Shown here piece after piece: positions 5,955 through 14,963 of a DNA stretch of 19,711 bases. Position numbers and translations under genes: made by a program. The first letter of the stretch is position 1. The number at the start of each line of letters is the position of its first letter. The stretch covers positions 31,313-51,023 of the forward strand of contig DBXS01000032.1 in the NCBI GenBank assembly GCA_002310055.1, in the 5' to 3' direction. This stretch comes from Clostridiales bacterium UBA1206. GTDB taxonomy: Bacteria > Bacillota > Clostridia > Oscillospirales > CAG-382. The notes beneath the pieces were generated by a model that was not told where the DNA came from, did not search any database, and saw only the letters and a program-made list of their open reading frames with translations.

Positions 5955-8900
5955 ACGGCACCTCCACGGCGCGGCCGAGCGAAAACGACCAAAGCACAGC
6001 GCGGCTGACCTTGCCGCCGGTCATACGCTCGATGGCGCGGCAGTAATAGAGTATCTGCATAGAGTGGCGCGCTTTGAGCGTTTCTTCGCCGTCTTCGCGC
6101 TTTACGCGGTCGGTCTTGTAATCGACCACCGTGTACGTCCCGTCGGGGTTTTGGAAGAAGCAGTCGATAACGCCCTGGATCATCACGTTTTCGCCCGCGA
6201 CGCCCGAAAGCAGCGCGGAATCTTCTATGATATTGAACCGCTTTTCGCGCACGACCTGCGGTGACTCCATTATCTCGCGGCAGAGCGGCGACGCGAAGAA
6301 CACGCCCAGCGCGCGCTTGTCCACGCGGGACGCGTCGGCGGCGGCGATCATCCCTGCGGACACAAGGCGTTCTGTTTCGTTTTCCACGCCGTTTGCGAGC
6401 ACGTTTTCAAAAGACGCGAACTGCATAAACAGGTGCGTCGACGTGCCGATCGATGCGGCGTCGTCGCGGACGCTTGCGAACGAAGGCACCTTTTCGCATT
6501 CGCTCGCCGATATCGAACGGGTGTATTCGTCGTCTTCGAGTATCCCCTTGCGCAGTTCCGATACAGCCGCTTTCGCGGGGACTTTGCTGCTCATCGGTTC
6601 GGGGTATTCGAACTCCAGCGCGCGGCGGAACACCGATTCGGGTACGGTCTCTTCCGCCGCCGAGGCTTTTTCCGCCGTGAATGTCTTGGGAGCGGGGTTT
6701 TCGTTCAGCACGAAACACGGGTGATTGATATTACCGATGACGCCGTATATCCATTCGGCCGCCCTGGAACACGCGAAGAACTCCTTCGCTTTGGGGCTTT
6801 CGAGCACGCCGGTCACGTAGAGCCGTTCCATCGCGCGCGTGAGCGCCACGTACAGGCAGAACAGCTCGTCGATATGTAAGGAGTTTCTTTCATTTTCTTT
6901 TTGCATTTCAAACGCCAGCGGGCGTTTTTTTACAAAATTCTCGACCAGGACGCAGCTGAGGTCGCCTTCGGCGGAAATGAGGTAATCGCCTTTAAGATCG
7001 TTTTCGTTGAACTGTTTGCCGGTGCAGCTGACGAACACCACCGGATATTCAAGCCCTTTCGACTGATGGATGGTAAGTATCTTCACCGCCGATCTGTCGT
7101 CTTCTTCGGATTCGGGACTGAATCCGCCGTCGGCGGCGGAAAGCTCGAGATATTTTAAGAATTCCGAAAGTCCCCGGAACGAGGTCTTTTCGTAATCGAG
7201 CGCGAATTTATACAGCGAATTGAGGTGCGAAACGCGCTTTTCGCCGCCTTTTTCGCACGAGCAGAGCGAAACGAGCCCCGTCTTCTGGTACATAAGCCAT
7301 ATAAGGCGGCTGCCCGAACATTCGGCTCCGCTCCTCTTGAGCGAAAGTATCGTTCGCAGAGCGGCGGCGCTCTTTTTGCACGTTTCTTCGCACGGCCTCG
7401 CTCCCTTGCGGGGCAGATGGGAAAGGAACACGCCCGGGCGCTGTCTTACGTCTTTTACGCGTTTGTTCGCTTTGTAAACGCGCCTCTTTTCGCTGCGGCG
7501 CGCGTATGACGCGGCGGCGTGGCGCAGACATTCGTAAAGCGATTCGTACGCGTAGTAGCGTTTTATTTCGTATAGATCCTCGGCGGTAAAACGGAACACC
7601 GGGCTGCGCAGGGCGGCGGCGAGCGAGATATCGTCGAGCGGGTCGTCCACCGCGCGGAGCACGGCGAGCGCGAGCTGTATTTCGGGGAACGAGAGGAAAT
7701 CTTCTTTTTTGTCGGAAGCGTACGGTATGTCCGCCGCGTCGAACGCCTTGCGGTAGATCGCGCCGTTGGTGCTCGTGGACCGCATTAAGACGGCGATGTC
7801 GCCGTAACCGTATTTGCCTTCCGCGACAAGCGACCGTATCTCAGACGCGACGTATTCCGCTTCTGTCTCGGCCGTGACGTCTTTTCCGCTGAAAAGATCC
7901 ACCTCGACGGGCGCAGCCGCGCCGGGCTCTTTGGTATCGGGGTACCGAAGCCGCTCGTTTTCGTAGGAAGCGCCCACCGTCCGTTCGGTATAGAGCTTTT
8001 CGAAAAGCAGGTTGACGAAATCGAGCACCGGCTTGTTGCTGCGGTAGTTACTGTTCAGGAATACGCGTCCGTTCGGCGCTTTCGCGCCCAGATCGGGAAA
8101 ACTGCCGAGATACCCCAGGAATATCTTCACCGATGAGTTGCGGAACCGGTAGATCGACTGCTTGACGTCGCCCACCATAAAGCGGTTGTTTTCATTTGAA
8201 ATCAGCCGGAATATCATATCCTGCAGCGGGTTTATATCCTGATATTCGTCTATGTAAAGCTCTTTTATGCCGGCGCGCAGGGTCTCGCAGAATTCGGTGC
8301 GGCGCAGAGTGCCGTCCGGATCCTCGCTTCCCAAAAGTTCGAGCGCCAGTTGTTCGAAATCGGCAAAATCCAAAGAAGAGCGCGCGAGTTTTGCGCGGTA
8401 GTATTCGCTTTCGAATTCTATGACGAAGTTGTTGAAGCGGTCGACGGTTTCGGCCATACGGCGATGTTCGGCTATCGCTTCCTTTTCGCCGCGTCCGAAA
8501 TAGAGCTTTAGTTCATTCAACGCGTTTTTGATGATATTATATTCGCTTTCGAATTCTTTCTTCAGCGTTTCGTCCTTTATCGTCGCGTTTCTGGGCGAAG
8601 CGAAGCTTGCGAGGTAAGAGCCGATATCGTCGAACGAAGCGCCCTTTTCCGCTATCGATAAAAGTTCTTCGATATACTCGGCGGTGTAATCAAGTTTTCT
8701 GAAATCGCTTTCTTTGGTGAAATACGTCTCGAACGTCCCGCGCAGCGAATACGTACGCCTGAGCTGCCTGCGCAATGATTCGGTGGCGTACCGCCTGAGT
8801 TCTTTGCCGCACGCGGTGGCGAAAAAGCCTTCTTTTTCGGCTATGGCCGCGGAATCGAGCGCGCGCTTGCTGGCGGCGTCGACTCTTGTGCGCCAGAACG

Positions 8901-9459
8901 GCAGCGCACGGTATTTATCCAACGCGCTGCAAACCGCTTTTTTGAACCCGTCGAGCGACCGGTACGCGGCGAAATTGTCGCACAATGAAAGCGTGACGGC
9001 GTCGTTTTCCGCGAGTTTTCTTTCTATGAACTTATCGAGGCAGGAATCGAGCAGTATGGAGTTTTCGCAGGAATCGATGACTCGCACTCCCGGCGGGACC
9101 GAAAGAGCGCCGAAATTTTCGCGCACGAGATCCAGGCAAAACGAATCTACCGTGGAAATGCGCGCCGAGGGAATAAGATACATATTGCGCGCGGCGCGGC
9201 GGTCGCCCGGATTCGATTCGGTGTGCTCCAGAAGCAGCGAATACAACTTTGACTTGAGAGAAGCGGCGGCGGAACGCAGGAAGGTGACGACCACGATATC
9301 GGAAATATCCGTGCCGCGCAGCAAGCTTTCGAGTATGCGCTGAGTGAGCACGGTGGTCTTGCCGCTGCCCGCTCCGGCCGAAACTATCAGCGTGCGGCCG
9401 GGTTCGGTTATCGCCGCTTTCTGTTCGCCGTTGAACTTTGAAAGTCTGTCTTCATCCAC
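5944..9459 (-). CDS. addA: AddA, helicase-nuclease subunit of the AddAB double-strand-break repair complex
   Basis: This 1171-aa protein, of normal family length, unwinds and resects broken DNA ends with AddB to prepare RecA loading. UvrD-like helicase motifs appear in order: Walker A AGAGSGKT (28-35), ISTVDSFC (101-108), a Walker B segment YIDEYQD, GDVKQSIYRFR, NSNYRS, LTIHQSKGLEYPVVFV and LYVALTRAMERLYV. The C-terminal RecB-type nuclease shows D1099 (GVID), then D1113 and K1115 (VVDYKTD). The GTG start at 9459 follows AGGAGG by 9 nt; an ATG at 9455 is in another frame. It overlaps the addB stop by 8 nt. Residues about 652-690 are unusually basic (see findings). The next gene overlaps its end by 11 nt. 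Confidence 0.95.
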   Translation of the reverse strand: MDEDRLSKFNGEQKAAITEPGRTLIVSAGAGSGKTTVLTQRILESLLRGTDISDIVVVTFLRSAAASLKSKLYSLLLEHTESNPGDRRAARNMYLIPSARISTVDSFCLDLVRENFGALSVPPGVRVIDSCENSILLDSCLDKFIERKLAENDAVTLSLCDNFAAYRSLDGFKKAVCSALDKYRALPFWRTRVDAASKRALDSAAIAEKEGFFATACGKELRRYATESLRRQLRRTYSLRGTFETYFTKESDFRKLDYTAEYIEELLSIAEKGASFDDIGSYLASFASPRNATIKDETLKKEFESEYNIIKNALNELKLYFGRGEKEAIAEHRRMAETVDRFNNFVIEFESEYYRAKLARSSLDFADFEQLALELLGSEDPDGTLRRTEFCETLRAGIKELYIDEYQDINPLQDMIFRLISNENNRFMVGDVKQSIYRFRNSSVKIFLGYLGSFPDLGAKAPNGRVFLNSNYRSNKPVLDFVNLLFEKLYTERTVGASYENERLRYPDTKEPGAAAPVEVDLFSGKDVTAETEAEYVASEIRSLVAEGKYGYGDIAVLMRSTSTNGAIYRKAFDAADIPYASDKKEDFLSFPEIQLALAVLRAVDDPLDDISLAAALRSPVFRFTAEDLYEIKRYYAYESLYECLRHAAASYARRSEKRRVYKANKRVKDVRQRPGVFLSHLPRKGARPCEETCKKSAAALRTILSLKRSGAECSGSRLIWLMYQKTGLVSLCSCEKGGEKRVSHLNSLYKFALDYEKTSFRGLSEFLKYLELSAADGGFSPESEEDDRSAVKILTIHQSKGLEYPVVFVSCTGKQFNENDLKGDYLISAEGDLSCVLVENFVKKRPLAFEMQKENERNSLHIDELFCLYVALTRAMERLYVTGVLESPKAKEFFACSRAAEWIYGVIGNINHPCFVLNENPAPKTFTAEKASAAEETVPESVFRRALEFEYPEPMSSKVPAKAAVSELRKGILEDDEYTRSISASECEKVPSFASVRDDAASIGTSTHLFMQFASFENVLANGVENETERLVSAGMIAAADASRVDKRALGVFFASPLCREIMESPQVVREKRFNIIEDSALLSGVAGENVMIQGVIDCFFQNPDGTYTVVDYKTDRVKREDGEETLKARHSMQILYYCRAIERMTGGKVSRAVLWSFSLGRAVEVPYEG

Positions 9460-12400
9460 GGTTTTCCACCTCCTCGATCAAGGGGCTGCGGCGTTTGACT
9501 CTGAAATCGTCCGAAAGCCGGCATACGCTCTTGTTATCGCAGTATTTGCACGGGTCTTTGTCGAAGAGCTTATTCCTTCCGTCCTTTACGCTTGAATCGA
9601 TCGGAGACACCTGCATTTTCCCTTTAACTATAAGCTGCGCGGTCTTTTTGAGCACGCTTTCGGTCTTTGCGAGAAGTTTGCGGAACTCTTCGTCGCTTAT
9701 GTGCTTTTTTTCGTCCGGAGACGTGTTGACGCCCGACATACGCAGACTGCTTTCAAGGCATTTTTCAAATCCGGCGCCGTCGGGAGCGTCCGCGTATTTG
9801 AAAGTTTGTATTTTTGCGGGAAAATACCCCACCGCGGCGGGAGAATGAGGCGGGTACGAGTGCTGCCTGAGATACACGTCCATATACAGCATAAGCTGAA
9901 GGTCAAGGCCGAAATCGAGTTTTTCCGCCCTGAACTTGCGGGCGCCGGTCTTGTAATCTATTATCCTTACTTCGGTCACGCCGTTTTCGGTACGCGTGTC
10001 TATGCGGTCGGCGATACCCGAAAAATCAATACTCAGCCCGTCGTCGGCGACGTAGCGGTCATACATCTGCTTTTCGAACGCCACGGGCGAAAAGTGTGAA
10101 GAATCGAGCTCTTCCGCCACTTTTCTGAACAGGATACGCATGGCTTTTCTAAGCCTTCCGAACGAATACATAACCGATTTGGGCAGCTCGTCGCCTTTGG
10201 ATATTTCCATTATGTAATCGTCGGTATAGCGGTCTGTCAGAAGCGCGAGCTTTTTTTCGTCGAGCGGGCGCAGCGAAGGATCGGCGATATATTCCGAAAC
10301 GAACAGCTGCAGCAGCTTATGCACGAAAACGCCCAGCTCGGAAGGATCGAGCCCGGCTTTGGGATTCGCTTTTAGCTTAAGGACGTACTTGGCAAAGAAC
10401 GAGAACGGACAGTTGGAATACTGCTCGAACATCGAGGGCGAAACAGACACCGTGCCGTCGTCAATATAGTTTATGACCGCGTCCTTGTCGCAGAGCGGGA
10501 ACTCGCGCGCGGAACTCATATCGTCCAGCCCCTTTTCGCGGAGCAGTATGGCGGCGTCTCCTTTTGCCATATGCGAATGCTCGCGCGCGGAAGCGGCGGA
10601 AAACACGAGCGTTTCGGGCGTTTCGCCGAAAACGACGGTCTCCGATCCCGGGCAGAGCCGGGCAAGGCGCATGGCGCCTATGGAGGGGCGCTGCGAGCCG
10701 CCGGTGGAATAAATGCAAACGAGCTTTTCGCTCGCGCTGCAGGAAGCAAGATAGAAGAACAGTTTTTCGTTGGCTATCTGGCGGTCGAAGGTGTCTTCGA
10801 TATAGATATCCCTTTCCGCAAGGCGCCTGACTTCGTCGCGGTCAAACACTCCGTTGACCGAGGGCGACGCCGGGAATTCGCCGTCGTTGGCGCCGAAAAG
10901 TATGACCGCGCGCGGGTTGTTCGCGCGGAAGACCGACGCTCCGCCTATGATGACCGAATCGCACACCGCGGGCACCGCGCCCAGCGAATAGGTCCCGAGC
11001 ACCAGCTCGAGCCGTTTTTGCAGTACGGCGGGCGTCACTTCTCTTTCGCCGCCGGCGTCGTGGAGCTGTTCGAGCGCGCTTATCACGATATCCCAAAGCC
11101 GGGTGAGCCGCTGGGCTCCGGCGTCGTCGCCGCTTTCGCGTAACGCTTTAGCCTTTGCGCGGACCTGATCCGCGGCGTTGACCGACAGAAGCAGGCCGTA
11201 CAGCGCTTCGGCGCCGGACGCGTACGTATTGCCGGAACGGAGTTTTTCGTAAAAATCGCCCAGCACGGCAGATATCTTCCACCGCGCGTTATTGATGATC
11301 TCGAGCCGGCGCAGATTGTTCTTCGTATCGCGCGCGGAAAAGCCGTCCGGGTTCATAAGCCACCGGACATCGTTTATCCATTTTTTGCCCCTGATGTTCC
11401 AGGTCTGCGCGTACCGCGTTATAAGCTCCGCCTCGGAAGGCGAGACCGGCATATAGCCGCTCTTTACGAGCTTTATCACAGACGAAGTCTGAAAATCGTT
11501 TGCTGCGCATTCGAGCGCCGAAGTCAAAAACACCGAAAGCGGCTTGGTGAGCGTGTCTTCCTTTGCCGAAAAGAAGCACGGCACCGAATGTTTCTGCAGC
11601 ACGGCGTCGAGTACGCCCAGCGAACTTTCGGGATTGCGCGCGATGATGACTATGTCGCGCCAGCGCATACCGCTCCCGGCGAATTCGATGGCGGCGTACG
11701 CTGCGGCTTCGGCTTCTTCAAAGACCGAGGCGCACTTTATAAAGCGGACGTCTCCGCATCCGCCGCCGAACGCGGGCGCGCGGTCGTTCCAGAGATTTTG
11801 TTCTATGTATGCAAGGCAGGGCGAAACGAACCGCCTGCCGCTTTGCATTTCAATGTCTTCGTATTTCTTGTGCCGCGCGAGCCGCGCATACGCAAGCGAA
11901 GGGTTGGTGAACATTTCGCTCTTGTCTTCTGCGTCGCAGCATATCGCGACGTAGAGTTCGTCGCACTGCGAGTAGATCTCGTCGAGCACGCGCTGCTGCT
12001 GTTCGGTGAACGAGTTGAACGAATCCACGAACACCGTCTTGCCTTTGAAGAACGGCATCCGTTTTAAGTTTTGGGCGTACACCGTGAGCACGTCGCGCAC
12101 GTCGCGCGTGTTTTCGCCGAACATCGAATCGTATTCGCAAAGGATCCTGTCCGTCTCGCGCGCTTTTTTGCCCAGCCGGCCGGCGCCTACGCCCGAAAGG
12201 AGCTTGTGGTCGATGCCGTTTTCCTTGAGCACGCGCGAAGTTTCGATCATCTTCTGAATGAACGAATTTTCGCCGCACACGGGCGCGAATTCTTCGAGCT
12301 CGCCGCGCACGTTTTCGAGCGCCGAAGCCATCATAAGCGCCCTGCCGCCTTCGTCGGTGTAGTTTTCCGCAAGCTCGCCGTATTCGCGGTAAGTCCGGTT

Positions 12401-12604
12401 GGGCAGGCGATCGAACGTGAGCACCTCGGCGCTCAGATTGGCTTTTGCGCCGAACCGCACGCACACGTCTTTTTCGTATTCCATAGATTGCTGGACCGGT
12501 ACGATGACGACGCACTGCGCGTTTTGTTCTATCTTTTCGCCGAGCAGCGTCTTGATATATTCGCTTTTGCCGCTTCCGGCGCGGCCGATGATCCTGTGCA
12601 GCAC
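9452..12604 (-). CDS. addB: AddB, helicase-like/nuclease subunit of AddAB
   Basis: This 1050-aa partner of AddA has an N-terminal Walker A GRAGSGKS (7-14) and a C-terminal RecB-type nuclease with IIDYKTG (D883, K885). C732 (YSNCPF) and C1019, C1022 and C1028 (CKYC then five residues then C) match the four-cysteine layout of the AddB iron-sulfur cluster that locks the nuclease domain together. Streptococcal-type RexB proteins lack this cluster. I chose the GTG start at 12604: GGAGG lies 8 nt upstream, and family members begin right at this point with an ILGRAGSGKS-like segment. A TTG at 12637 would add 11 residues overlapping spoIIR without a good ribosome site. spoIIR ends 19 nt upstream, so they are probably co-transcribed. 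Confidence 0.95.
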   Translation of the reverse strand: MLHRIIGRAGSGKSEYIKTLLGEKIEQNAQCVVIVPVQQSMEYEKDVCVRFGAKANLSAEVLTFDRLPNRTYREYGELAENYTDEGGRALMMASALENVRGELEEFAPVCGENSFIQKMIETSRVLKENGIDHKLLSGVGAGRLGKKARETDRILCEYDSMFGENTRDVRDVLTVYAQNLKRMPFFKGKTVFVDSFNSFTEQQQRVLDEIYSQCDELYVAICCDAEDKSEMFTNPSLAYARLARHKKYEDIEMQSGRRFVSPCLAYIEQNLWNDRAPAFGGGCGDVRFIKCASVFEEAEAAAYAAIEFAGSGMRWRDIVIIARNPESSLGVLDAVLQKHSVPCFFSAKEDTLTKPLSVFLTSALECAANDFQTSSVIKLVKSGYMPVSPSEAELITRYAQTWNIRGKKWINDVRWLMNPDGFSARDTKNNLRRLEIINNARWKISAVLGDFYEKLRSGNTYASGAEALYGLLLSVNAADQVRAKAKALRESGDDAGAQRLTRLWDIVISALEQLHDAGGEREVTPAVLQKRLELVLGTYSLGAVPAVCDSVIIGGASVFRANNPRAVILFGANDGEFPASPSVNGVFDRDEVRRLAERDIYIEDTFDRQIANEKLFFYLASCSASEKLVCIYSTGGSQRPSIGAMRLARLCPGSETVVFGETPETLVFSAASAREHSHMAKGDAAILLREKGLDDMSSAREFPLCDKDAVINYIDDGTVSVSPSMFEQYSNCPFSFFAKYVLKLKANPKAGLDPSELGVFVHKLLQLFVSEYIADPSLRPLDEKKLALLTDRYTDDYIMEISKGDELPKSVMYSFGRLRKAMRILFRKVAEELDSSHFSPVAFEKQMYDRYVADDGLSIDFSGIADRIDTRTENGVTEVRIIDYKTGARKFRAEKLDFGLDLQLMLYMDVYLRQHSYPPHSPAAVGYFPAKIQTFKYADAPDGAGFEKCLESSLRMSGVNTSPDEKKHISDEEFRKLLAKTESVLKKTAQLIVKGKMQVSPIDSSVKDGRNKLFDKDPCKYCDNKSVCRLSDDFRVKRRSPLIEEVENRG
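9469..9474 (-). promoter_or_regulatory. Ribosome binding site deciding the addA GTG start
   Basis: AGGAGG on the minus strand, inside the last codons of addB, ends 9 nt before the GTG at 9459. The GTG is in frame with the helicase Walker A motif, whereas the nearby ATG is not. Confidence 0.8.
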
Positions 12605-12612
12605 GTTTTGCA

Positions 12613-12617
12613 CCTCC
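12613..12617 (-). promoter_or_regulatory. Ribosome binding site deciding the addB GTG start
   Basis: GGAGG on the minus strand ends 8 nt before the GTG at 12604. It lies inside the extended reading frame that starts at TTG 12637, which shows that the longer form is not the intended one. Confidence 0.8.
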
Positions 12618-12623
12618 GTTTTA

Positions 12624-13214
12624 TCAGTAAAATCCAAACCATTCGAGCAGTTTTATCCTTATGCGCGTCCTGTTTGTCGGCTCCGCGTAACGCTCGCTTT
12701 CCGAACTGTCGCCGTCACCGCCGGTATGCGAGCCACCCAGGCACAGCGGCGGGAACAGCACGCACCACCAGTTTTGTCCTTCGCCTTTGCCTAAGATGAC
12801 GCGCAGCGAAAGATATCTGCCCGCCGGGAAAATGCGGCCGCCGTATTCGCGGGTGGGATACTCCTCTTCCCCGAATACCACGCGCGCTCCGTAATCCGCG
12901 CCGTACTCGGCAAGCACCCGCCCGGCGATCGCGAGCAGGTCCGGTTCCGACGAAACGACCGTACGCGCCGCTTCGTCGATATCTTCGCCCGCGAACAGCA
13001 CTCGCGAATTTTCGAGTATGGCGTCGCGCACGGCAAGCTTCAGCTGCTGATCGGTTTCGCTATCGGAATTCGCGATCACGTGGAGCCGTATGACGTCGGA
13101 ATAGAGTTTGCTTTCTTCAATGGGAAGATACGCCGCCGAGACGAGCGTTACCATCACCGCCGCAGTAAGTGCGAGCGCGAACGCGACGGTGCGGGGTCTG
13201 CTTTTGTTTTTCAC
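12624..13214 (-). CDS. spoIIR: Stage II sporulation protein R
   Basis: In B. subtilis, SpoIIR is made in the forespore and exported to trigger the SpoIIGA protease on the mother-cell side, which activates sigma-E. This 196-aa protein has an N-terminal hydrophobic segment (about residues 10-29) for export. Family signatures are DVIRLHVIANSDSETDQQLK (40-59) and, near the C-terminus, GQNWWCVLFPPLCL. The tail after it is rich in Gly, Ser and Arg and ends LLEWFGFY. The start is GTG at 13214 with GAGGTGA 6 nt upstream. It sits between ispE (65-nt gap) and addB (19-nt gap). A sporulation gene in a housekeeping chain suggests its own internal promoter in the 65-nt gap, but I cannot confirm one. Confidence 0.95.
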   Translation of the reverse strand: MKNKSRPRTVAFALALTAAVMVTLVSAAYLPIEESKLYSDVIRLHVIANSDSETDQQLKLAVRDAILENSRVLFAGEDIDEAARTVVSSEPDLLAIAGRVLAEYGADYGARVVFGEEEYPTREYGGRIFPAGRYLSLRVILGKGEGQNWWCVLFPPLCLGGSHTGGDGDSSESERYAEPTNRTRIRIKLLEWFGFY

Positions 13215-13261
13215 GTTTTATCACCTCGGATTGATTATCGACGGCGATAAACGGGTTTATA

Positions 13262-13288
13262 CGCAAAAATGCCGTGCGTTTACACGAC
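13262..13288 (-). terminator. Weak hairpin with short U-run at the ispE stop
   Basis: On the minus strand GTCGTG and CACGGC pair (6 bp including one G-U) around TAAACG, which contains the ispE stop codon. ATTTTTGCG follows. This is a short stem with five U's, so at best it is a partial terminator or an mRNA 3'-end-stabilising hairpin that could separate ispE from spoIIR expression. Confidence 0.35.
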
Positions 13289-14110
13289 ACTTTGCGCAAA
13301 GACTGCGTAAAAATCATTTTTGAGCGCCGTTTCGGCGTTTTTCGCACTCGCTTCGTCGGCGAATATGCCGAAACAGCCGCTTCCGCTGCCCGTGAGCGAA
13401 ACGCCCAGCGCGCCGCAGGTCATAAGCGCGGCGCGGCACATAACCGTAGACGGGAAGAGCGAGCCGCAGATATCGGTGAAATCGTTGTGCAGTGCGCGCG
13501 CGGCGGCGAACGGATCGCCGTTTTGCAGCGCGTCCGCCATTGCGTCGCTTTGGCGTATATAGAAACTGTATTTATCCGATTCCGCGAACATACGCGCGGT
13601 GGAAGCGCCCTCCGCGGGTGCGCAGACGCAGTAATACAACGGCGTTTTGCATATCAGACGGCGGATATTTTCGCCTTTGCCGGTGCATAGCGCGGTCCCT
13701 CCTTCAACGAGGAACGGCACGTCAGCGCCGAGCGTGAGCGCGATACGGCAAAGCCCTTCTTCGCCGAGACGCGCGCCGTAAAGCGAATCCAGCGCGCGCA
13801 AAACCGCCGCCGCGTCGGCGGAGCCTCCGCCGAAACCGCCGCAGACGGGGATGCGTTTTTGTATTGCGATATCGGCGCCGCCGTTTATGCCGGTGTGGTC
13901 AAAAAAGGCGCGCGCCGCCTTATACGCCAGATTGTTCGCGCCCGAAAGCGCTCCGCACGAAACGCGAACGGTGTCGCTTTTTCGCACGGCGACGTCGTCG
14001 CACAGCGATATCGTCTGCATAACGGTCTCCAGCGAATGGTAGCCGTCGGGCAGTCTGCCGGTTATGCTGAGCGTAAGATTGAGTTTTGCGTATGCTTTTT
14101 CGGTGATCAT
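13280..14110 (-). CDS. ispE: 4-diphosphocytidyl-2-C-methyl-D-erythritol kinase
   Basis: IspE phosphorylates CDP-methylerythritol in the MEP pathway to isoprenoid precursors, in the cytoplasm. It is 276 aa, slightly shorter than the usual 280-300. GHMP-kinase motifs are AYAKLNL (6-12, with K9), the ATP loop PVCGGFGGGSADAA (88-101), the catalytic Asp in GADVPF (D130) and the C-terminal glycine loop LTGSGSGCFGIF (239-250). The ATG overlaps the stop of the PHP gene as ATGA, and AGGG lies 4 nt upstream. ispG, a later enzyme of the same pathway, lies in the same strand chain beyond polC. Confidence 0.96.
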   Translation of the reverse strand: MITEKAYAKLNLTLSITGRLPDGYHSLETVMQTISLCDDVAVRKSDTVRVSCGALSGANNLAYKAARAFFDHTGINGGADIAIQKRIPVCGGFGGGSADAAAVLRALDSLYGARLGEEGLCRIALTLGADVPFLVEGGTALCTGKGENIRRLICKTPLYYCVCAPAEGASTARMFAESDKYSFYIRQSDAMADALQNGDPFAAARALHNDFTDICGSLFPSTVMCRAALMTCGALGVSLTGSGSGCFGIFADEASAKNAETALKNDFYAVFAQSVV

Positions 14111-14937
14111 ATATCCCTGAATACCGGCTTTCTTTCCCGGAACGTGACCACGGAACCGAACCCCAGCTCTTTGAGCAGAAGGTACGTTTCACGTATATCC
14201 GCGGCGAGGTCGCACGCGTAATGCGCGTCCGAACCCACGGTGACGAGTTCGCCGCCGAGCTCGCGGTAGAATTTTATGAGGTCGGTGTGCGGAAAAGTGC
14301 AGCCGTCGTGCTGCCGCAGCCCCGAAGTGTTCACTTCGAGCGCTATGCCTTTATGTATTATCTTTCTGAGCACGGGCTCAAACTGCTCGCGCCCTTTTTC
14401 AAAGACGTTTATTATGGCTTCCCTGCCGTGGCGGTGGAAATAGCGGTAAGGGTAGGTTATGTGCGCCAGAGTGTCAAATCCGCCCCAGTCGACCATTTCG
14501 TTCATTTCGGCGAGATACAGTTCCCACGAATGCGCAAGCGTGCCATCCGATACCGCGGGGTATTCCATATCCGAAAAATCGGGGAAACCGCGCACGCAAT
14601 GCACCGAGCCGATTATGAAATCGTATTTGTATTCGTCAAGGATGCTTTGCGTCTTGCTCATCTTGTGGCACGCCTGGGCGAGTTCCACGCCGTAGACGAC
14701 TTCGGCCTTGCCCGAATATTTTTCTTTGGCGGCGGTCACGTCGCGCCTGATGCCTTCGTTATCGAGCGGCGGGAAGATGTTGCCCATTGTCTGATCGATT
14801 TCAAGATGATCGGTCACGGCGATCGAGCCGAGCCCGAGCTCGCAGGCGCGCGCGCAGAGCGCGTCTATCGAAGCGCCGCGCGTTTTGTCGACGTCGCCGG
14901 AATACAGTGAATGACAGTGCGTTTCGTGTATCTGCAT
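14107..14937 (-). CDS. PHP-family phosphatase (histidinol-phosphatase HisJ-like)
   Basis: This 276-aa enzyme is of the polymerase-and-histidinol-phosphatase superfamily. Metal ligands expected for the trinuclear site are visible: H7 and H9 (THCHS), D43 and H44 (VTDH), E85 (YGVE), H113 (GSVH), H159 (LAHI), and D237 and H239 (GSDAHY). Overall length and motif order fit HisJ-type histidinol-phosphate phosphatases, but there are no histidine-biosynthesis genes here and related proteins act on other phosphoesters, so the substrate is open and no symbol is given. AAAGGAG lies 9 nt before the ATG at 14937. It begins 26 nt after polC ends and overlaps ispE by 4 nt. Confidence 0.85.
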   Translation of the reverse strand: MQIHETHCHSLYSGDVDKTRGASIDALCARACELGLGSIAVTDHLEIDQTMGNIFPPLDNEGIRRDVTAAKEKYSGKAEVVYGVELAQACHKMSKTQSILDEYKYDFIIGSVHCVRGFPDFSDMEYPAVSDGTLAHSWELYLAEMNEMVDWGGFDTLAHITYPYRYFHRHGREAIINVFEKGREQFEPVLRKIIHKGIALEVNTSGLRQHDGCTFPHTDLIKFYRELGGELVTVGSDAHYACDLAADIRETYLLLKELGFGSVVTFRERKPVFRDI

Positions 14938-14963
14938 AAAAACGCTCTCCTTTAAGTTGATTA

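Noticed and set aside
7208..7531. A frameshifted or inserted gene within addA
   Set aside because: The alternative frame here is an Arg-rich shadow, while the addA frame is continuous from the helicase motifs to the nuclease motifs.
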